Source of the DNA: Lachnospiraceae bacterium MD308
GTDB taxonomy: Bacteria > Bacillota > Clostridia > Lachnospirales > Lachnospiraceae
Length of the DNA: 64,000 bases
Direction: 5' to 3'
Assembly: GCA_010206225.2 (NCBI GenBank)
Contig: VIQU02000003.1
Location: 1-64,000, forward strand
The translations under genes were made by a program, and so were the position numbers. Positions 32,959 through 42,649 of the stretch are shown here, piece after piece (position 1 is the first letter of the stretch; each line of letters opens with the position of its first letter). The notes under the pieces are model-generated. The model did not search any database. It saw only the letters and a program-made list of their open reading frames with translations, and was not told the origin of the DNA.

Positions 32959-34273
32959 AGCTATCCCTCCAAGCCAGAATTTTCTCAATCTTTTCCTTTA
33001 CTTGTTTCTCCTGCCCCTGCTCCCCCGGGCGATAATAGCGTCTTTCTGCCAGCGCATCCGGCAGGCACTGCATCCGGGCGATCTTTTCCTCTGTATCATG
33101 GGCATAAATGTAGCCTTTCCCATAATCCATCTCTTTCATCAGACTAGTCGGAGCATTGCATATCTGAAGCGGAACAGGTTCCGCCGGGAATTCCTTTATA
33201 TCCGTCTTGCAGGCTTCACACGCCATGTAAAGAGCATTGGATTTCGGCGCCATAGAAAGATAGACCACCGCGTGCGTCAGATGTACGTCGCACTCCGGCA
33301 TTCCGAGAAAATGGCATGCCTGATAGGCTGCCACTGCCACCCCAAGAGCGCCAGAATCCGCCATCCCCACATCCTCGCTTGCAAACCTTACCAGCCGTCT
33401 TGCAATATACAGCGGATCTTCTCCGCCGTCTAACATACGGCACATCCAGTAAACGGCCGCATCCGGATCACTGTTGCGCATGGATTTGTGAAGCGCCGAT
33501 ATCAGATTGTAGTGCTCTTCGCCATTTTTATCATAGAGAAGAGAACGGCGGTTCATGCATTGAGCCAGAATATCCTCGTCCACGCACAAAACCGCCTCTT
33601 CATTCATCCGACCGTTTAACACCGCCATCTCAAGCGTATTAAGAGCCGTCCTCGCATCCCCGTTGGCAAATCGAGCGATTGCCGACAAAAGAAACTCTTC
33701 TATCTCAATCTTCATATTTCCAAAGCCTTTCGGACTGTGAAGCGCATGCAAAAGCAGCTCTTTTAAATCCTCCTCGGAAAGAGCCTTCAGGATAAACACT
33801 TTGCAGCGGGACAGAAGAGCTGAATTGATCTCAAAAGACGGGTTCTCCGTTGTCGCTCCCACCAGTATAATGCTTCCCGCCTCCACAAAGGGCAGGAACG
33901 CATCCTGCTGTGCTTTATTAAAACGATGGATCTCGTCTGCAAAAAGCAGCGTGCGGATTCCCATTTTCCGGTTCTGTTCTGCCCGCGTCATTACTTCTTT
34001 GATCTCTTTGATACCGCTGTTCACTGCGCTGAATTCTACGAACTGCGCCCTTGTCTGCTCTGCAATGATCCGTGCCAGCGTAGTCTTTCCCACTCCCGGC
34101 GGCCCCCAGAAGATCATGGAGGATATCTGATCGTCCTCAATCAGACGTCTAAGTATCTTCCCTTTGCCCAGCAAATGCTTCTGCCCTGCGTATTTCCCCA
34201 GTGTATGCGGCCTTAACCGGCTCGCCAGCGGCGCGCTTGTCTCTCTGTCGTCAAATAAACTTAACTGCTCCAT
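32936..34273 (-). CDS. rarA: Replication-associated recombination ATPase RarA/MgsA
   Basis: The 445-residue AAA+ protein begins QLSLFDDRETSAPLASRLRP, has a Walker A (WGPPGVGKTTLAR), a Walker B with FADEIHRFNKAQQDAFLPF, sensor 1 (GATTENPSFEINSALLSRCK) and the C-terminal tetramerisation part (YLSMAPKSNALYMACEACK). It acts at stalled replication forks. Length and motifs are normal for the family. Next to it are a kinase upstream and a small unknown gene downstream, all on one strand. Confidence 0.95.
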   Translation of the reverse strand: MEQLSLFDDRETSAPLASRLRPHTLGKYAGQKHLLGKGKILRRLIEDDQISSMIFWGPPGVGKTTLARIIAEQTRAQFVEFSAVNSGIKEIKEVMTRAEQNRKMGIRTLLFADEIHRFNKAQQDAFLPFVEAGSIILVGATTENPSFEINSALLSRCKVFILKALSEEDLKELLLHALHSPKGFGNMKIEIEEFLLSAIARFANGDARTALNTLEMAVLNGRMNEEAVLCVDEDILAQCMNRRSLLYDKNGEEHYNLISALHKSMRNSDPDAAVYWMCRMLDGGEDPLYIARRLVRFASEDVGMADSGALGVAVAAYQACHFLGMPECDVHLTHAVVYLSMAPKSNALYMACEACKTDIKEFPAEPVPLQICNAPTSLMKEMDYGKGYIYAHDTEEKIARMQCLPDALAERRYYRPGEQGQEKQVKEKIEKILAWRDSCDSGSGC

Positions 34274-34284
34274 ACTCTTACCTT

Positions 34285-34803
34285 TTACTCTTTGCAGACC
34301 GTTTCCATGATTTCCTTAAGAAACCGCTGAAAATCCGGTTCTGCCGCTTTCAGTTCCTTATCATTGTCATAACAGTAATCATAAGCATATTGTTCCACAT
34401 TATCATCGGATTCATTGCCCCACTGCTGTCTGACAAGTTTTCTGCGTATCAGAAGCGCAATGCACGGAATGTCTACGTGCTTTCTGAATTTATCGATCTC
34501 TTTGCCTTCCCTGATATGTACAAACAATATCTCAGCGCCGCTTTCTAAAAACTTCTCATATTCGCCAACGAGATATCGGCAGGGCAGATCATTGTAATCC
34601 GCAAAAAGCCGCTTTAAATCTGCAAGGAATTTCCGTGATTTCTCGTCCTTTTCTCCCTGCCATCCGCCGTACTTCCGGGCAATCTCCTTAATCGGTTCCG
34701 CAGACGATACATTCCTCACAGAGTAAATTCCTTCTGCAAAGCCGCACAATGTATCCTTTCCAGATCCCCCATGCCCGTTCATGATAATCACTATCTTTCC
34801 CAT
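34285..34803 (-). CDS. P-loop kinase, nucleotide-kinase-like
   Basis: The 172-residue protein starts MGKIVIIMNGHGGSGKDTLC, a Walker A of the dNMP/phosphomevalonate-kinase kind. A later ILFVHIREGKEIDKFRKHVD and IALLIRRKLVRQ fit the P-loop kinase fold with a lid. The ATG at 34803 has AGGAG about 9 bases upstream. The substrate is not clear. It is between the MBOAT gene and rarA, both within 25 bases. Confidence 0.75.
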   Translation of the reverse strand: MGKIVIIMNGHGGSGKDTLCGFAEGIYSVRNVSSAEPIKEIARKYGGWQGEKDEKSRKFLADLKRLFADYNDLPCRYLVGEYEKFLESGAEILFVHIREGKEIDKFRKHVDIPCIALLIRRKLVRQQWGNESDDNVEQYAYDYCYDNDKELKAAEPDFQRFLKEIMETVCKE

Positions 34804-34824
34804 TATCCGATCACTCCTAATCAA

Positions 34825-36417
34825 TCAATACTGCATATAAATAAATCCGGCCGCATCATATCCATGTCCGTACACGCCGAACACCAATACCGTAAAAATA
34901 AGGCCGAAAGCCAATCCCCATCTGAAATACAGATTCTGCCCATACAGCCACTCCCGGATCCTCATGCGTTCTTGGAAAATCTCTACCACAAGAAGTACCA
35001 TGCACGCGAACACAAGCACATAAAGGTCCGGGCGGTCAAGCCCAAGCTTGTACAAACCTTCATTGAAAAAAATCCCTACGTTTTTGGCCGTGAACATCGA
35101 TTTCAATATTGTCAGCGAAGCGCCGAAATTCGGCGTGATATAAATGACCCGTCCGACTGCCACAAGAAAGAATGTCCTTGCCATCTGGAAAAAGCTCCAT
35201 GAAGCGCAGCTTTGGTTGATATGAAGCTTATCTCCCAACTTCACAAGCTTCGCATGATATTCCTCAGAAAGGACTGTCAATATTCCATGATAAAGTCCGA
35301 ATACGATATATTGCGTACCCGCACCGTGCCATGCGCCGTTGGCAAGCCATAGAACAATACAGGATACATGAGCCGGCAGCATCTTCGCCAGATGCAGATG
35401 TCCTTTTTTTCTCAACGACTTTGAAATTTTCTGCGCCGTGGACGATAAGGACATAGGGTAAAAAAGATAATCCCGAAACCATGTTCCAAGAGTCGTATGC
35501 CACCGTCTCCAGAATTCCGGTATATCCTTAGAAAAATACGGACGCTCAAAATTGTCTACCATCTCTATCCCAAACATCTTCGCAGCGCCTCTTACAATAT
35601 CAATCCCTCCCGAGAAATCCCCGTACATCTGAAATGCATAAGCAAATGCCGCCACCCAGAACTGCCATCCCGAAAAATTCTGGTAGTCATAAAATACATA
35701 GTCAACCATGATCCCCGCCCGGTCAGCGATGACCATCTTTTTAAACATCCCCCACAGCATCAGATAAAATCCGTCTGTTAGATTACGGGACTGGAACTTA
35801 TGCCCGCTGTACAACTCCACCGAAAGCTGATCGAACCTTGAAATCGGTCCCTGCACAATCTGTGGGAAAAATGTAATAAACAGAGCCGCTTTAAAAAAAT
35901 TATGCTCTGCGGCCACCCTCTTGCGATAAATATCCACAAGATATCCCACTGCCTGAAATGTATAGAAAGAAATTCCCAGAGGAAGCCCAATATGAAGCAG
36001 CGGCACAAAACCTTCCGCTGCTCCGAAAAATTTTGTGTTAATATCCGTAAAGATCAGATCCCAGAACTTCAGTACAACAAGCATGCCGACATTAATAAGC
36101 GCTGCCGCCCAGATACACAGTCTTTTTCTGCGGATGTTCTGTTTTTTAGCCAGCTTTTTATCAAGCTTTAATTCGCCCGATTTAATCCGCTTCATCTCAT
36201 CCTTATATCTGAACTCCGATCTTTCAATTAACAGGCTGATAACATACGTCGAGATACAGGTAACCGCGATAAATACCGATAAAGTCTTGCTGCAATAAAC
36301 ATAAAAGAAGCAGCTGACAGCCAAAAGCCAACGCCACTGATACTTTTCAGACAACAGAAAATATACCACCAGGCTGGCAAAAAGAAACACGAAAAAATTC
36401 AGTGATGTAAGACTCAT
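34825..36417 (-). CDS. dltB: MBOAT membrane O-acyltransferase, DltB-like
   Basis: The 530-residue protein has about eleven membrane helices. Conserved MBOAT sites are ISFYTFQAVGYLVDIYR, YGDFSGGIDIVRG, FWRRWHTTLGTWFRDYLFYP and LANGAWHGAGTQYIVFGLYHG, the last with the catalytic His. DltB moves D-alanine from the carrier protein to a membrane or wall acceptor. The ATG at 36417 has GGTGGAG 6 bases upstream; a GTG at 36429 is an extension. It ends the dltA-dltC-dltB order; no dltD-like gene follows. Confidence 0.85.
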   Translation of the reverse strand: MSLTSLNFFVFLFASLVVYFLLSEKYQWRWLLAVSCFFYVYCSKTLSVFIAVTCISTYVISLLIERSEFRYKDEMKRIKSGELKLDKKLAKKQNIRRKRLCIWAAALINVGMLVVLKFWDLIFTDINTKFFGAAEGFVPLLHIGLPLGISFYTFQAVGYLVDIYRKRVAAEHNFFKAALFITFFPQIVQGPISRFDQLSVELYSGHKFQSRNLTDGFYLMLWGMFKKMVIADRAGIMVDYVFYDYQNFSGWQFWVAAFAYAFQMYGDFSGGIDIVRGAAKMFGIEMVDNFERPYFSKDIPEFWRRWHTTLGTWFRDYLFYPMSLSSTAQKISKSLRKKGHLHLAKMLPAHVSCIVLWLANGAWHGAGTQYIVFGLYHGILTVLSEEYHAKLVKLGDKLHINQSCASWSFFQMARTFFLVAVGRVIYITPNFGASLTILKSMFTAKNVGIFFNEGLYKLGLDRPDLYVLVFACMVLLVVEIFQERMRIREWLYGQNLYFRWGLAFGLIFTVLVFGVYGHGYDAAGFIYMQY

Positions 36418-36429
36418 GGCATACTCCAC

Positions 36430-36663
36430 CTATTCTTCTTCCTGAAGATTTTCTATCAGTTCAACCATCGCGTCTACACAGTTAAAATTTTCCGGGAGAA
36501 GATCCTGCACATTGATGGAAACATCAAATGCGTCATTCAGCTCTCCGACCAAAGAAACGATGTCAAAAGAATCAAGAATCCCATCGTCAATCAACTTTTT
36601 TTCCTTCTCAAATTCCACGTCCGGTCTTAATTCCGTTAAAATCTCCATAATTTCTTCTCTCAT
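36430..36663 (-). CDS. dltC: D-alanyl carrier protein, DltC-like
   Basis: The 77-residue acyl-carrier-type protein has LIDDGILDSFDIVSLVGELN, where the Ser of DSFD carries the phosphopantetheine arm. The ATG at 36663 follows AAAGGG; the frame extends to 36723 through a poor region. It lies between the adenylation enzyme and the MBOAT gene, which it should link by carrying the activated amino acid. Confidence 0.88.
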   Translation of the reverse strand: MREEIMEILTELRPDVEFEKEKKLIDDGILDSFDIVSLVGELNDAFDVSINVQDLLPENFNCVDAMVELIENLQEEE

Positions 36664-36722
36664 TTTTCTTTTCCCTTTCTTAATAAAATAATTTATTTTA
36701 CCAAATGACTGCCATACAGCCA

Positions 36723-38273
36723 TTAAGCATCCTTTGTAATATAAGTCTCCCGCAGATAAGTGCGGTCAATCTTATTATTCTTGTTCATAGGAAGCTTTTC
36801 AAGATAATAAAGTTTGTTCGGAAACATATATTTCGGCAGCTTCTTTCCCAATGCTTTTAACACTTGCTTATCACAGCATTCTTCCGCCTGATAAAACATA
36901 AGAATCTTTCCTGCCGCCTGATCGTAAATACACACTGCCGCCGCTAAAAACTCCAATGAATTTGCCGCCGCTTCAATCTCACCGAGTTCAATCCTGTGTC
37001 CCATATGCTTGATCTGGTCATCCTTTCTGGAAAGAAAGATCAGCTCGCCGTTCTCATTGACCTTCCCGATGTCTCCGGTACGGTATATCCGTTCCGGGTA
37101 TTCATGATTCAGCGGATTCTGACAGAAACTCTCTGCTGTTTTCTCTGCATTATTGTAATATCCAAGAGCCAGACTGCTTCCTTTGATACAGATTTCTCCC
37201 GGGACGTCCGTCTCTGTTACCAGCCTGTCATCATCCAGCAGAAATACGCCGGAATTTAAGAAGGGAATTCCGATAGGAAGAACCTCCTCGTCCGCAAAAG
37301 GACGGTTCACCTTATAGAAGGTACAGTTGCAGGTAATCTCCGTCGGTCCGTACAGATTCACATAATCGACATCCGCAAGATACCTTCTCCAGTAATTCAG
37401 CACTTTATTATGCATCACCTCTCCGGAAAACATGACCGTCTTAAGATACTTTGGAAGTTCCCCTGTAAATGCATTCAGATTTTCTATGATCCGAAGGGCC
37501 GACACTGCCCAGATGACCGTATTGATCTTCTTCTCATTCATAAAGGAAATGAGCTTCGCCGGAAACGAGAACATCACCTTCGGGATTACATACATGGTAG
37601 CCCCGTTTTTAATTGTGGAATAGATGTCTTTCACCGAAACATCAAAATCAAATGGCGCCTGATTTCCAAAGATGCACGCTTCCGAAAATGAAAATTCAGC
37701 CTTAAAATTATCAATCAGATCAATCACCGAACGATGGCTTACCAGCACGCCCTTCGGAACTCCTGTAGAACCTGAAGTAAAGATGGCATACAAAGGATCT
37801 GTATCAAGCGCTCTGCGCCGCACCAATGCGAGACATTCCTTTTGCTCCCCGCTAAGCTCGCAGTCTCCTTTTGCCGCAAGTATCTCGCTTTGGATCATCA
37901 GCCTGTCTTCTATCTTCATAGTCTCAAGGATTCTTCTATCCTTCTCTTCTCCCAGAATCACCCTTGGATTCAAGGTATCAAGAATCAGTTCAATTCTGGC
38001 AATCGGCATCTGCCGATCAATGGGCACATAGAAATCCCCGCTGTAGACCACTCCAAAAAAACCTGTTAGGCTGCTGATAGACCGATCGATAAATACCGCT
38101 GCCGGTGCATTGCCTGCTAAATCATCCTTAGATTCCAGCAGAAATGCTCCAAGAAACTGTGCCTGCTTTATAAATTCGTGATATGTAATCTCTGATCTGT
38201 CATCCGCAAAAAGTATCTTATCCGGATATGCTTTGCCGGATTCCTCCAGATATTCTAATATATTTCTCTGCAT
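36723..38273 (-). CDS. dltA: D-alanine-carrier protein ligase, DltA-like
   Basis: The 516-residue adenylation enzyme has YAIFTSGSTGVPKGVLVSHR (A3), NLYGPTEITCNCTFYK (A5), YRTGDIGKVNENGELIFLSR (A7), RKDDQIKHMGHRIELGEIE (A8) and NKNNKIDR with the A10 Lys. It would activate an amino acid, by homology D-alanine, and load it on the DltC-like protein. Two adjacent ATGs (38276, 38273) follow AAGGGG; I chose 38273 for spacing. Its specificity residues cannot be judged by eye, so a different amino acid is possible. Confidence 0.85.
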   Translation of the reverse strand: MQRNILEYLEESGKAYPDKILFADDRSEITYHEFIKQAQFLGAFLLESKDDLAGNAPAAVFIDRSISSLTGFFGVVYSGDFYVPIDRQMPIARIELILDTLNPRVILGEEKDRRILETMKIEDRLMIQSEILAAKGDCELSGEQKECLALVRRRALDTDPLYAIFTSGSTGVPKGVLVSHRSVIDLIDNFKAEFSFSEACIFGNQAPFDFDVSVKDIYSTIKNGATMYVIPKVMFSFPAKLISFMNEKKINTVIWAVSALRIIENLNAFTGELPKYLKTVMFSGEVMHNKVLNYWRRYLADVDYVNLYGPTEITCNCTFYKVNRPFADEEVLPIGIPFLNSGVFLLDDDRLVTETDVPGEICIKGSSLALGYYNNAEKTAESFCQNPLNHEYPERIYRTGDIGKVNENGELIFLSRKDDQIKHMGHRIELGEIEAAANSLEFLAAAVCIYDQAAGKILMFYQAEECCDKQVLKALGKKLPKYMFPNKLYYLEKLPMNKNNKIDRTYLRETYITKDA

Positions 38274-38300
38274 CATGTACCCCTTTTCTTCACTGAATAT

Positions 38301-38338
38301 CATTAAAATATTTTAATGAACTATAGATAAAATGTCAA
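38301..38338 (-). promoter_or_regulatory. Promoter and palindrome of the dlt-like operon
   Basis: TTGACA (38333-38338) and TAAAAT (38310-38315) are 17 bases apart. The -10 box lies inside a perfect 18 bp palindrome, CATTAAAATATTTTAATG (38301-38318), that would cover the transcription start and could be bound by a dimeric repressor. This promoter would serve the whole run down to the nuclease. Confidence 0.7.
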
Positions 38339-38363
38339 TCTCTTCCTACGAATTATCGAACCG

Positions 38364-39512
38364 CTAGCTATTTTCCCGAAGGCTCAGCACTCCTTCAGCC
38401 AATATTCTCATATCATCCAGAATATAATCGAATGCACCTGCTTTATACAGATTAATAACAATCAGGCCCGCCGGTACTGCAAAAATCATTCCAAATATAC
38501 CGCCTGCTTTATAACCGATATAGAGAAATACCAACGTAAGCAGCGGATTCAACCCGATACTGTCTCCCACAAGCTTTGGCTGAATCAGCTGACGTACAAG
38601 CTGTGTCACCCCGTAAAGCACCAAAAGTCCTGCCGCCATCTTATAATTTCCCACAAGAAACTTGTAGATCGCCCATGGGAGCAGCGCCGTACCCGTGCCA
38701 AAAAACGGAAGAAAATCCAGAAATGCGATCAGGATTGCAAGAAGGAACGTGAAATTCAGTCCCATGATCAAGAAGCCCGCCGAAAGAAGCAGAAAAACTA
38801 CCGCCATAATCTTAAACTGGGCTTTAAAATATCCGCCAACTGCGTATTTTAGATTATCGGATATCATCGTCATACGCCTGACGATTGGTTCCGGAGTAAT
38901 ACGCTTTGCAAAATGAAGCACCTCGTCCCTGTCTGCGATAAAAAAGTAGGCAGATATAAACGTCACGATAATCGCCACAAGTATGGAAGGGATTTTTTTC
39001 GCAAATTTTCCCGCGGCAGTCACTGTCGGCGTACTGATATTTCCCACGATACTTCCCGCCTGCTTATCTAAATTTGAAAGCAGCCCGCTAAAAGCCTCGC
39101 CGATTCCTTTCGGAAGCCTTTTGTGAAGTCCCTGCATTCCCTCCCCGATTTCCTGAAAGCCCGCTTCCAGATCCTGATACATAGAAGGCATATCCCAGAT
39201 TAAAGTCTGCACCTCTTTTCGCAGCGTACTTGCAAGAAAGTAAACAAGAAAGACAATTCCCGCAAGTACCGCGATGATGATTAATGCCGAACCAAGCTTT
39301 CTCACAATCTTTAACTTTTGTTCCAACAGATTTACAAGCGGCGCCGCAATCGCAGCAATTACCCATCCAATCACAAAGGGCATGAAAAATATCATAAGCT
39401 TATAGCCCGCGACAAGAAACAGCACTGTCCCTGCCAGACTGAATGCCAGACTTACAGTTACCTTCCAATATGGTCTGCTATCACCCATCTTCTCTTTGAA
39501 ATTCATCTCCAT
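38364..39512 (-). CDS. AI-2E family membrane transporter
   Basis: The 382-residue protein has about eight membrane helices with the AI-2E/YtvI pattern (IVTFISAYFFIADRDEVLHF, FLDFLPFFGTGTALLPWAIY, GLNPLLTLVFLYIGYKAGGI). Members export small molecules or act as Na+/H+ antiporters, and the family name does not prove autoinducer export. GGGGAGAG precedes the ATG. It is the last gene of the engB-lon run. Confidence 0.9.
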   Translation of the reverse strand: MEMNFKEKMGDSRPYWKVTVSLAFSLAGTVLFLVAGYKLMIFFMPFVIGWVIAAIAAPLVNLLEQKLKIVRKLGSALIIIAVLAGIVFLVYFLASTLRKEVQTLIWDMPSMYQDLEAGFQEIGEGMQGLHKRLPKGIGEAFSGLLSNLDKQAGSIVGNISTPTVTAAGKFAKKIPSILVAIIVTFISAYFFIADRDEVLHFAKRITPEPIVRRMTMISDNLKYAVGGYFKAQFKIMAVVFLLLSAGFLIMGLNFTFLLAILIAFLDFLPFFGTGTALLPWAIYKFLVGNYKMAAGLLVLYGVTQLVRQLIQPKLVGDSIGLNPLLTLVFLYIGYKAGGIFGMIFAVPAGLIVINLYKAGAFDYILDDMRILAEGVLSLRENS

Positions 39513-39554
39513 ATCTGACTCTCCCCGATGTCAAAAACTGTCTTCCAAAACACT

Positions 39555-40154
39555 TTAAAATGACCGTCTCTGAAGTACCGTCGTTTCTACCAGCTCCCAG
39601 ATCTCCTCTCTGCCCTGCTTACTCACAGATGAAAACGGAATGATAACCGTCCCCGGCAGAACCGACAGTCCTTCCCTGATAAGCTTTAGCTGCTTATCCT
39701 TCTGGCTCCTTTTTATCTTGTCAAGCTTCGTAGCGATAATGACAGGCCGATATCCATTTTCTACAATCCACTCATACATTGTTCTGTCATTGGCAGAAGG
39801 TGCATGACGGATATCAATCAGCAAAAACAACGTCTGCAGCTGCTTTGAATTGCGAAGATACCGCTCTATCATTTTTCCCCACTGAAGCTTTTCTTTCTCG
39901 GAAACCTTGGCATATCCATATCCCGGAAGATCTACCAGATACAATTCCTCATTAATATTGTAAAAGTTAATCGTCTGCGTCTTACCCGGCGTTGCGGATA
40001 TTCTTGCATAGGATTTCCGATTCATCAGCGCATTGATAAGCGAGGATTTCCCCACATTGGACTTTCCTGCAAATGCAATCTCCGGATACGGATTGTCCGG
40101 CAGGCCGCTTGTGATACCGCATACGGTCTCCAGATTCAGGCTCTTTATTACCAT
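39555..40154 (-). CDS. engB: Ribosome biogenesis GTPase EngB/YsxC
   Basis: The 199-residue GTPase has G1 FAGKSNVGKSSLINAL, G2/switch TPGKTQTINFY, G3 DLPGYGYAKVS and G4 ATKLDK. It is needed for 50S subunit assembly. AAGGAG precedes the ATG, 27 bases after the lon stop. Order lon-engB is common in Firmicutes. Confidence 0.96.
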   Translation of the reverse strand: MVIKSLNLETVCGITSGLPDNPYPEIAFAGKSNVGKSSLINALMNRKSYARISATPGKTQTINFYNINEELYLVDLPGYGYAKVSEKEKLQWGKMIERYLRNSKQLQTLFLLIDIRHAPSANDRTMYEWIVENGYRPVIIATKLDKIKRSQKDKQLKLIREGLSVLPGTVIIPFSSVSKQGREEIWELVETTVLQRRSF

Positions 40155-40181
40155 ACATTACTCCTTAATATTTGTATCTGT

Positions 40182-42536
40182 TTACTGCCGCGCCTTTTTA
40201 GGCTTAACAAGGGCGGCCTTTAATACTTCGTCCATATGCGATACTGGAATGATATCCAGCTTCTTCGTAATCTCAGAAGAGATCTCCTCAATATCCGGCA
40301 TATTCTCTTTCGGCACAATGACCGTACTGATTCCGGCGCTCTTTGCTGCCAAAAGCTTTTCTTTCAGGCCGCCGATGGGAAGGACTCTTCCCCGAAGAGT
40401 GATCTCGCCGGTCATGGCCACATCCGCGCGCACTTTTTTCCCTGTGACGGCAGACAATATAGCTGTCGCCATGGTAATTCCCGCAGAAGGCCCGTCCTTA
40501 GGAACTGCTCCCTCCGGGATATGGATATGGACATCATGTTCTTTGAAAAAATCTTCCGCGATTTTGTAGGATTTTCCTATGGAGCGGATATAGCTGATCC
40601 CGGTCCTTGCCGATTCTTTCATCACATCGCCAAGCTGACCGGTCAGAAGAATCTCTCCTTCTCCCGGCATGACATTCACTTCAATCTGAAGCGTATCGCC
40701 TCCCACACTGGTCCATGCCAGACCGCGGACAATTCCCACCTCATCCATTTCGTTTGCCATCTGGTAAACATACAACTCATTTCCAAGATACTGGTGTACA
40801 TTACGCTCCGTAATATGTACGGAAGCCTTCTTCTCCTCAAAGATCTCTTTGGCTGCCTTTCGGCAGATATCCGCAAGCTTTCTTTCGAGCTGCCGCACGC
40901 CTGCCTCTTTTGTATAGCTCCTTGCAATCTTCCAGACCGCCTTTTTACTCACATGAAGCTGTTTCTTTTTCAGTCCGTGCCGTTCCATCTGCTTCGGGAT
41001 CAGGTGTTCCATCGCAATATGCAGTTTTTCATTCTCCGTATAGCTGGACACCTCGATGACCTCCATGCGATCCAGCAAAGGTCTTGGTATTGTCTGAAGC
41101 GTATTGGCTGTCGTGACAAAGAGAACCTCCGACAGATCAAGCGGAGCCTCAAGGTAATGATCTCTGAATTTTTTGTTCTGTTCGCTGTCCAGCACTTCTA
41201 AAAGCGCAGAGAACGTATCTCCTTTGTAATCATTGCTCACTTTATCTATCTCGTCTAAAAGCATCAGCGGATTCTTAACCTTCGCGCTTCGGATACCGTC
41301 GGCGATCCTTCCCGGCATAGCTCCCACATAGGTCTTTCGGTGTCCTCTGATCTCCGCCTCATCTCTCACGCCGCCTAAAGAAATGCGCACGTAAGGACGC
41401 TTGAGCGCTCTTGCGAGAGACTTTGCAATAGAAGTCTTTCCAGTTCCGGGAGGCCCCGCCAGACAGAGAATCGGACTGTCCCCTTTCTTTGTCAGTGCGC
41501 GGACTGCCATATATTCCAAAATCCGCTCCTTGACTTTCGTAAGCCCATAATGGTCCTCGTCCAGCACTTTCTTTGCATATGCGATATCCTTGTGCTCTTT
41601 ACACATCTTATCCCACGGCATCTCCAGCATCGTCTCAATATAGGTACGGATCACGCCTGTCTCACTGGGACTGTTCATAATATTGCGGAATCTCTTTATC
41701 TCTTTCGTCAATTTCTGCTTTACTTCATCCGAAGATTCCAGCTTTCCTACTGCCTGCTCAAATTCATCGGCATCGGACATTGTACTGTCGTCGCCAAGCT
41801 CTTCTCGAATTAACCGTATTTCCTCTCTTAAAATATATTCCCGCTGATTTTTGTCAACACGCCGCTTTACCTTTGTCTGTATTTCCTCTTTGATATTCTG
41901 TACCTGAACCTCATGAATAATCTTATTCACCAGCATATCATAACGGCGCATAAGATTTACTTCCTCTAAGAGCTCTTGTCTCTGCATATAGGGAAGAGGA
42001 AAATTAGCGGCAATTACGTCCACCAGCTTCTTAAGCTCTTTAATCTCACCAATCTGTCCTGACAGCTCCTTATATGCCTTGGGATTCTTATCCATATATT
42101 CTTTAAAGACATCCTTAAGCCCCAACACCATTGCCTCAGCATTCAAAGGGTATCTGTCAGCGCCGATCTCATCTGCCAAAGTATCTATATCTTCAACGAC
42201 CGACACATCAGCAAACAGACATTTTCCGGTATCCTCCATATGATTCAGCCGCGCGCGCTCATCTCCCATGATCAGCACACGGCTCATCCGTTTCGGCAGC
42301 TTTATGATCTGCTTGACTGTGACGATACATCCCGTCTCATACACATCTTCAATCCCCGGTTCTTCTATATCTGCATTCTTCTGCGCAGTCAGAAAAAGTT
42401 TTTGCTGTCCTTCCATGGCACATTCAACCGCCGCCAATGATTTTTCCCTGCTTACATCAAAATGTATCACCATCTCTGGCAATACTGTCATTGCCCGCAA
42501 AGCTATCATCGGCAGGCTTTTTGTATTATCATCCAT
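40182..42536 (-). CDS. lon: ATP-dependent protease Lon (LonA)
   Basis: The 784-residue protein has the N-terminal substrate domain (MIALRAMTVLPEMVIHFDVS), an AAA+ module (CLAGPPGTGKTSIAKSLAR, LMLLDEIDKVSNDYKGD) and the protease domain with the catalytic Ser in PKDGPSAGITMATA and Lys in GGLKEKLLAAKSAG. It degrades misfolded and regulatory proteins. GGGAG precedes the ATG. The gene follows clpX after a terminator at 42570-42606. Confidence 0.97.
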   Translation of the reverse strand: MDDNTKSLPMIALRAMTVLPEMVIHFDVSREKSLAAVECAMEGQQKLFLTAQKNADIEEPGIEDVYETGCIVTVKQIIKLPKRMSRVLIMGDERARLNHMEDTGKCLFADVSVVEDIDTLADEIGADRYPLNAEAMVLGLKDVFKEYMDKNPKAYKELSGQIGEIKELKKLVDVIAANFPLPYMQRQELLEEVNLMRRYDMLVNKIIHEVQVQNIKEEIQTKVKRRVDKNQREYILREEIRLIREELGDDSTMSDADEFEQAVGKLESSDEVKQKLTKEIKRFRNIMNSPSETGVIRTYIETMLEMPWDKMCKEHKDIAYAKKVLDEDHYGLTKVKERILEYMAVRALTKKGDSPILCLAGPPGTGKTSIAKSLARALKRPYVRISLGGVRDEAEIRGHRKTYVGAMPGRIADGIRSAKVKNPLMLLDEIDKVSNDYKGDTFSALLEVLDSEQNKKFRDHYLEAPLDLSEVLFVTTANTLQTIPRPLLDRMEVIEVSSYTENEKLHIAMEHLIPKQMERHGLKKKQLHVSKKAVWKIARSYTKEAGVRQLERKLADICRKAAKEIFEEKKASVHITERNVHQYLGNELYVYQMANEMDEVGIVRGLAWTSVGGDTLQIEVNVMPGEGEILLTGQLGDVMKESARTGISYIRSIGKSYKIAEDFFKEHDVHIHIPEGAVPKDGPSAGITMATAILSAVTGKKVRADVAMTGEITLRGRVLPIGGLKEKLLAAKSAGISTVIVPKENMPDIEEISSEITKKLDIIPVSHMDEVLKAALVKPKKARQ

Positions 42537-42569
42537 ATTTTTTTCTCCCGATCATAAAATAAATTGGAG

Positions 42570-42606
42570 TAAAAAGGCAGGCGCAACCATCCTTTTGCAC
42601 CCGCCT
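42570..42606 (-). terminator. Terminator between clpX and lon
   Basis: AGGCGGGTGCAA pairs with TTGCGCCTGCCT (two G-U pairs, 8-base loop) and is followed by TTTTT on the minus strand. Some read-through to lon is possible, since lon follows only about 35 bases later. Confidence 0.8.
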
Positions 42607-42649
42607 CCACATACGAATCTATATTCGCTGGTCAACCTGTCTATTACCA

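Noticed and set aside
40236-41201. A 321-codon plus-strand frame inside lon
   Set aside because: lon is complete with all motifs; the antisense frame is rich in His, Cys and Arg and has no homology I recognise.
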